Below are positions 15,400-17,969 of a stretch of DNA of 17,969 nucleotides, in pieces; the stretch's first letter is position 1, and every line of letters begins with the position of its first letter. Source of the stretch: UBA4738 sp002413305 (GTDB lineage Bacteria > Actinomycetota > UBA4738); assembly GCA_036847185.1 (NCBI GenBank), contig DAIUAM010000052.1:1-17969 (forward strand). The letters are read 5' to 3'. Under the pieces are notes generated by a model that had not been told where the DNA came from, did not search any database, and saw only the letters and a list, made by a program, of their open reading frames with translations. The position numbers and the translations under genes were made by a program.

Positions 15400-15627
15400 T
15401 TGCCTGCCCCCCTCCACATGGACGCCGAGCCGGTCGGCTCCGCGCACCTTCAAACTCTGATCCGAGGGGCATACCGTCTCGCATCCATGGGCCGAACGTC
15501 AACCCTGTACGCCGCGACAGGCGGGTTCGATTCCCCTCGGCCTCCGCCTGGAGAGCAAGGGAAGGGAACGTGGCGATCGTGATGGACTCCGCACCCTCTC
15601 GCCGCGGCCGGGAGATTGAGCTCTCCC
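15400..15627. other. Intergenic region holding a tRNA-like 3' fragment
   Basis: The stretch carries the ribosome-binding site of the Ig-like gene at one end and the degenerate tRNA 3' fragment at 15520-15547. I see no gene in it. GAGATTGAGCTCT at 15612-15624 resembles GAGATTTGAGCTCT just after selC (4986-4999) with one base missing, which may be a further trace of the selC flank or chance. Confidence 0.4.
15520..15547 (+). repeat. Degenerate copy of the tRNA-Sec 3' end (possible attachment-site remnant)
   Basis: Against 4955-4982 of selC, 26 of 28 bases match, including the 16-base run GGCGGGTTCGATTCCC. The 5' part of a tRNA is missing: no matching acceptor, D or anticodon stem is found upstream. 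Part of the match is the T-loop consensus shared by all tRNAs, so origin from another tRNA is possible. Confidence 0.5.
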
Positions 15628-16419
15628 TCAGCTCCCGACCTGTCGCAGAAACGCGCGGACCTCAGCCTTGAAACGCTCCGGCGCCTGAACGTCGAGCACA
15701 TGGCCGGTCTCGGGGATCAGCACCAGCTTCCCACGGATCCTGGAATGGAGCGGCTCCCAAACGCTCGGTCCCGTCCGCACGTCGCTCTCTCCGTACAACA
15801 GCAGCGTCGGCACGTCGATGCTCGGAAGCACATCGCGGAGGTCGGCCTCGGCGAAGGCGCGCATCGCGACCCGGGTGGCCGCCGGATGGAACGTCGAGAT
15901 GATCGCCATGAGCTCGTCGACCAGATCGACCGAGGCTCGGTCCGTGAGGAGCGTCTGAATCAGGGCAGGAGCCCACCGATCCGCGGGCAGGTCGCAGTTC
16001 CGAAGCATCAGCTGGAGCCGATCATTGGCGACCTTGGGGGAAGGGGAACCACCCCATCCTGCATGCGCCGAAGCGAGGACCAGGGTTCGGGGAACCGAGG
16101 GATGTCGGCGATAGAGCTCGAGAGCAAGGCCCCCTCCGAACGACAACCCGGCAACATGAGGTCGTCCGAGGTGGAGCGCGTCGATGAAGTCCGCGAAGAG
16201 GTCGGCCCAGTCGGAAGGGCGGAACGTCTCAGGTGGATCCGGAGACTGGCCTGCCCCGGGCGCGTCCCATGCCACCACGGTGAACTCGTCGGATAGAGCA
16301 TCGATCTGACGGCGCCATTGCCGGCTGTCTGAGGGCCAGCCATGTGCGAGGACGAGGAGTGGGCCTTGACCATGTCGCTGATATGCGATCCGGAGACCTC
16401 GGACCTCGATTTCGTCCAC
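15628..16419 (-). CDS. Alpha/beta-hydrolase fold enzyme
   Basis: 263 residues from GTG 16419-16417 (a GGGGG stretch lies just upstream). The fold landmarks are complete: oxyanion-hole HGWP at 26-29, nucleophile elbow GLSFGG with Ser93, acid Asp213 in YGESDV, and base His240 in IPETGHVLDVQ, followed by the PERF motif common near the C-terminus. The strand-helix order and the lack of a signal peptide suggest a cytosolic hydrolase of the epoxide-hydrolase/haloalkane-dehalogenase/esterase cluster. The nucleophile is Ser, not Asp, which favours esterase, lactonase or C-C hydrolase activity; the substrate is unknown. It lies between the two tRNA-like fragments and appears intact. Confidence 0.87.
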   Translation of the reverse strand: MDEIEVRGLRIAYQRHGQGPLLVLAHGWPSDSRQWRRQIDALSDEFTVVAWDAPGAGQSPDPPETFRPSDWADLFADFIDALHLGRPHVAGLSFGGGLALELYRRHPSVPRTLVLASAHAGWGGSPSPKVANDRLQLMLRNCDLPADRWAPALIQTLLTDRASVDLVDELMAIISTFHPAATRVAMRAFAEADLRDVLPSIDVPTLLLYGESDVRTGPSVWEPLHSRIRGKLVLIPETGHVLDVQAPERFKAEVRAFLRQVGS

Positions 16420-16745
16420 GTCGCCCCCAACGCCGTCGATCGCGGCATGTTACGGCCCTCAGGTCACCCGACCCCACTCGCGAGCGGCGAGGCGCACCTG
16501 GCCACCAGCGTTCGGGTTCTTACAGTTCTTCCCTTCGCCTCCGCTGCGATCTAGCCGAGAGCCAGCTAGCTGCTGCATCCGGCAAGTATGAGGACCAGGG
16601 CCACGTCGGGTTCGTTGCCGAAGACCTGCAGCAAGGCGAACGCCCTCTTCGTCTTTCCCTCGTCTGCCCGGCGCGACGGCGTCTCCGTAGGAACCCGACG
16701 CAGCGGCGTATGCGTTCCGGGCGCGACCGGCATTCATGATGAGCC
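16420..16745. other. Intergenic region between alpha/beta hydrolase and sigma-factor fragment
   Basis: About 326 bases with divergent genes on both sides, so promoters for both may lie here, though I find no clear -35/-10 pairs. It contains the third selC-like sequence (16525-16549) and, just after it, a 10-base perfect palindrome CAGCTAGCTG at 16563-16572. The open frames crossing it have no recognisable protein character. Confidence 0.4.
16525..16549 (+). repeat. Second degenerate copy of the tRNA-Sec 3' end (possible attachment-site remnant)
   Basis: The 14 bases CGCCTCCGCTGCGA at 16536-16549 are identical to 4974-4987, crossing the tRNA end into its flank. Upstream, GTTC and TTCCC match the selC T-loop region if three bases are treated as deleted. 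This copy is weaker than the one at 15520 because the alignment needs gaps. Confidence 0.35.
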
Positions 16746-17115
16746 ATGATCGACGCGCTTCCCCTCGCCGAAGGGGACGTTCCCTTGGGCCCCGGGCACG
16801 CTGATTTCGAGTCGTTCTACCGGGCCAACAGGGTGCGGTTGTTTCGAGCTCTGGTCGTCATGACGCGCGACGTGCACGGCGCCGAAGAGTTGACGCAAGA
16901 GTCCTTCGTCAAGGTCTGGGAGCGATGGGAACGGGTGGCCAGGATGGACGACCCGATCGGTTATCTCTACCGGACGGCGCTGAATGGCTGGCTCCAGATC
17001 CACCGTCGCGCCACGCGCGCAGGCCGACAGGTCGTGGCGCCTCGTCGGGTGGTCGACCCGCTGGAGGTCGTGGAGGACCGGACGTCATGGCTCGCGTCCG
17101 CCTCCCTGGCCCCCC
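16746..17115 (+). pseudogene. ECF-type RNA polymerase sigma factor, truncated after region 2
   Basis: From ATG 16746 the protein reads through a good sigma-70 region 2: FESFYRANRVRLFRALVVMT, GAEELTQESFVKVWERWERV, then DPIGYLYRTALNGWLQIHRR. It should continue to the helix-turn-helix region 4 that reads the -35 element, but after DPLEVVEDRTSW the frame degenerates into Pro/Arg/Gly-rich sequence and stops at 17240. Region 4 is missing. Close to that point, in another frame, the C-terminal part of an unrelated secreted protein begins. The best explanation is a deletion fusing the 5' part of a sigma gene to the 3' part of a neighbour on the same strand. A region-2-only product might still be made, but would not be expected to recognise promoters normally. 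Confidence 0.7.
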
Positions 17116-17124
17116 ACCGGCCCC

Positions 17125-17361
17125 GACCTGCGGGTCGGCCCGGCCAGGCCCGGGCCGGTGGTGGAGCTCGCTTCGGCGGCGGGCCCCGCCTCGGGCGGGG
17201 AGTGCTCGTTCCACACGCGATTCGTCGTGCCGGACGTTGATCCGGGCACGTATGAGCTGGGGTTCGTCGAGGGTTGGATGAGCGCCCCGCTTGGCAAAGG
17301 AGGCGGGTACGCGGTCTTGCAGAGCACCCCCGGCTCGGTCACCTTCGAGGTCTCAGGGTAA
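17125..17361 (+). pseudogene. C-terminal fragment of a probable secreted beta-rich protein
   Basis: The frame ending at TAA 17359-17361 reads ASGGECSFHTRFVVPDVDPG, TYELGFVEGW, then GGGYAVLQSTPGSVTFEVSG. This resembles the last Ig-like strands of exported actinobacterial proteins in which a phrase like VPDVPPGTY is followed by a Phe-x-Val ending. No start codon with a ribosome-binding site or signal peptide is linked to it; upstream the sequence belongs to the sigma fragment in a different frame. I cannot name the family with certainty. Confidence 0.5.
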
Positions 17362-17403
17362 ACCGCAGGTCGTTCGATCCTGCGACCGAGCCCGGGCCAG
17401 CGT

Positions 17404-17487
17404 TCAGGCAAGTTGTCTTGGACTCATCGCGACGAGCTCTGTGCGCGAGGAGATCCCGAGCTTGTTGAAGATGTGGGTAAGGTGATG
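17404..17487 (-). pseudogene. Last part of a LuxR-type helix-turn-helix domain (C-terminal stub)
   Basis: The minus-strand frame ending at TGA 17404 reads HLTHIFNKLGISSRTELVAM followed by SPRQLA. This is the recognition helix and final helix of a LuxR/FixJ (GerE) DNA-binding domain. The preceding part of the domain is absent: upstream of about 17485 the frame becomes unrelated Arg-rich sequence, which on the opposite strand is a methyltransferase fragment. Only about 27 residues survive, so it is non-functional. Confidence 0.7.
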
Positions 17488-17595
17488 CGCCCTGATACCT
17501 TCCGGCGGTACGCGGCGGAGGCGGGGTTCAGGCACGTGGAGATCCTCGATCAGGTGGAGCACGACTTCCTGCGGTTCTACCGGCTTACGCCTTGA
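17485..17595 (+). pseudogene. C-terminal stub of a class I SAM-dependent methyltransferase
   Basis: From the ATG at 17485 the frame reads MRPDTFRRYAAEAGFRHVEI followed by LDQVEHDFLRFYRL and stops at 17595. The pattern (helix with RRYAxEAGF, strand with VE, then a DFxRFYRL ending) is the common C-terminus of Methyltransf-type SAM enzymes. The SAM-binding motifs, which would lie well upstream, are missing. The fragment begins where the LuxR stub on the other strand ends. Confidence 0.6.
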
Positions 17596-17608
17596 ACGCC
17601 ATCCGTCG

Positions 17609-17969
17609 TCATCTCGGCGGCGGATCGCCGTGCCGCTCCTGCAGGACCCAGGTGTTGCCGTCCGGGTCGCTGAAGTCTGCGAACGAGTTGTAGTCGAGGC
17701 GCTCCGGGTGGGGCCCCGGCGTCCATTCGCCGGAATCGAGGTGCCGGATCTCGCTGACCTCCACGCCCCGTTCGACGAGCTGGTTACGGGCAGTCTCGAT
17801 GTCGTTGACCACCAGGTGCGTTCCCCGGACCGAGCCCGGCGTGGCATCCGTGATCCCCGTTCCGAAAGCGATCGAGCACGCCGACCCGGCCGGCGTCAGT
17901 TGCACGACGCGGAAGGCGTCGCCGACCATGGTGTCGACCTCCAGATCGAAGCCGGCCTGCTCTATATAG
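17609..17969 (-). CDS. Glyoxalase/bleomycin-resistance (VOC) family protein, partial
   Basis: The frame is open to the right edge of the window, and the residues before the internal ATG at 17929 (reading YIEQAGFDLEVDT) fit the VOC fold, so the true start lies outside. Visible pattern: FRVVQLTPAGSACSIAFGTG, then RGTHLVVNDIETARNQLVER, and FADFSDPDGNTWVLQE with the metal-ligand-type Glu near the end. VOC proteins bind a divalent metal and act as lyases, dioxygenases, epimerases or resistance proteins; the substrate here is unknown. It ends 13 bases after the methyltransferase stub on the opposite strand. Confidence 0.82.
   Translation of the reverse strand, partial: YIEQAGFDLEVDTMVGDAFRVVQLTPAGSACSIAFGTGITDATPGSVRGTHLVVNDIETARNQLVERGVEVSEIRHLDSGEWTPGPHPERLDYNSFADFSDPDGNTWVLQERHGDPPPR

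Noticed and set aside
15450..15701. Minus-strand frame with GGRGESNPPVAAY
   Set aside because: It is the antisense translation of the tRNA-like fragment at 15520, not a gene. The fragment was also considered as a tmRNA 3' end, but no CCA and no tmRNA 5' half are found.
1..17969. CRISPR arrays, insertion sequences, integrase or toxin-antitoxin genes
   Set aside because: No regularly spaced repeats, transposase or recombinase motifs, or paired small genes were seen on either strand.

Overview
This is a high-GC window from what looks like an actinomycetal chromosome, probably environmental. The indications are a Tad pilus cpaE-cpaF pair, a luciferase-like F420-type oxidoreductase, a MiaE_2-type ferritin-like protein, a DUF2231 membrane protein, frequent GTG starts and several apparently leaderless promoters. 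The lineage call is inference; no rRNA or marker gene is present. The window divides into a conserved-looking left flank (1-4980), a selenocysteine tRNA gene (4890-4981), and a mosaic accessory stretch to its right.

Left flank: on the minus strand, cpaE (TadZ-like) followed by the start of cpaF, then a ferritin-like gene. Divergent from that gene is a 100-residue unknown on the plus strand, which converges on a HAD-IB phosphatase-like gene. A luciferase-like oxidoreductase gene diverges from the HAD gene and ends just before the tRNA-Sec gene.

Right of the tRNA: many genes here are broken. They are a C-terminal stub of a TPR regulator; an intact secreted Asp-box (sialidase-fold) protein; a C-terminal stub of a second Asp-box protein; a frameshifted amidase C-terminus; an intact SnoaL-like gene; an SRPBCC gene broken by an 8-bp tandem duplication; and a lipoprotein gene split by a frameshift. 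Intact again are a DUF2231 membrane protein, a 1292-residue regulator (two cyclase domains, AAA ATPase, TPR), a secreted Ig-like protein overlapping it tail to tail, and an alpha/beta hydrolase. The right end has an ECF sigma N-terminus with no region 4, then C-terminal scraps of a secreted protein, a LuxR regulator and a methyltransferase, and a glyoxalase-like (VOC) gene leaving the window.

Main points of interest: (1) a tRNA-Sec gene with two degenerate copies of its 3' end about 10.6 and 11.6 kb downstream, which suggests a decayed island at selC although no integrase is seen; (2) repeated deletion scars where two C-terminal stubs meet back to back; (3) a cyclase-AAA-TPR protein whose two cyclase domains carry complementary halves of one active site, as in mammalian soluble adenylyl cyclase; (4) leaderless-type promoters. 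No complete new defence or metabolic system is visible.
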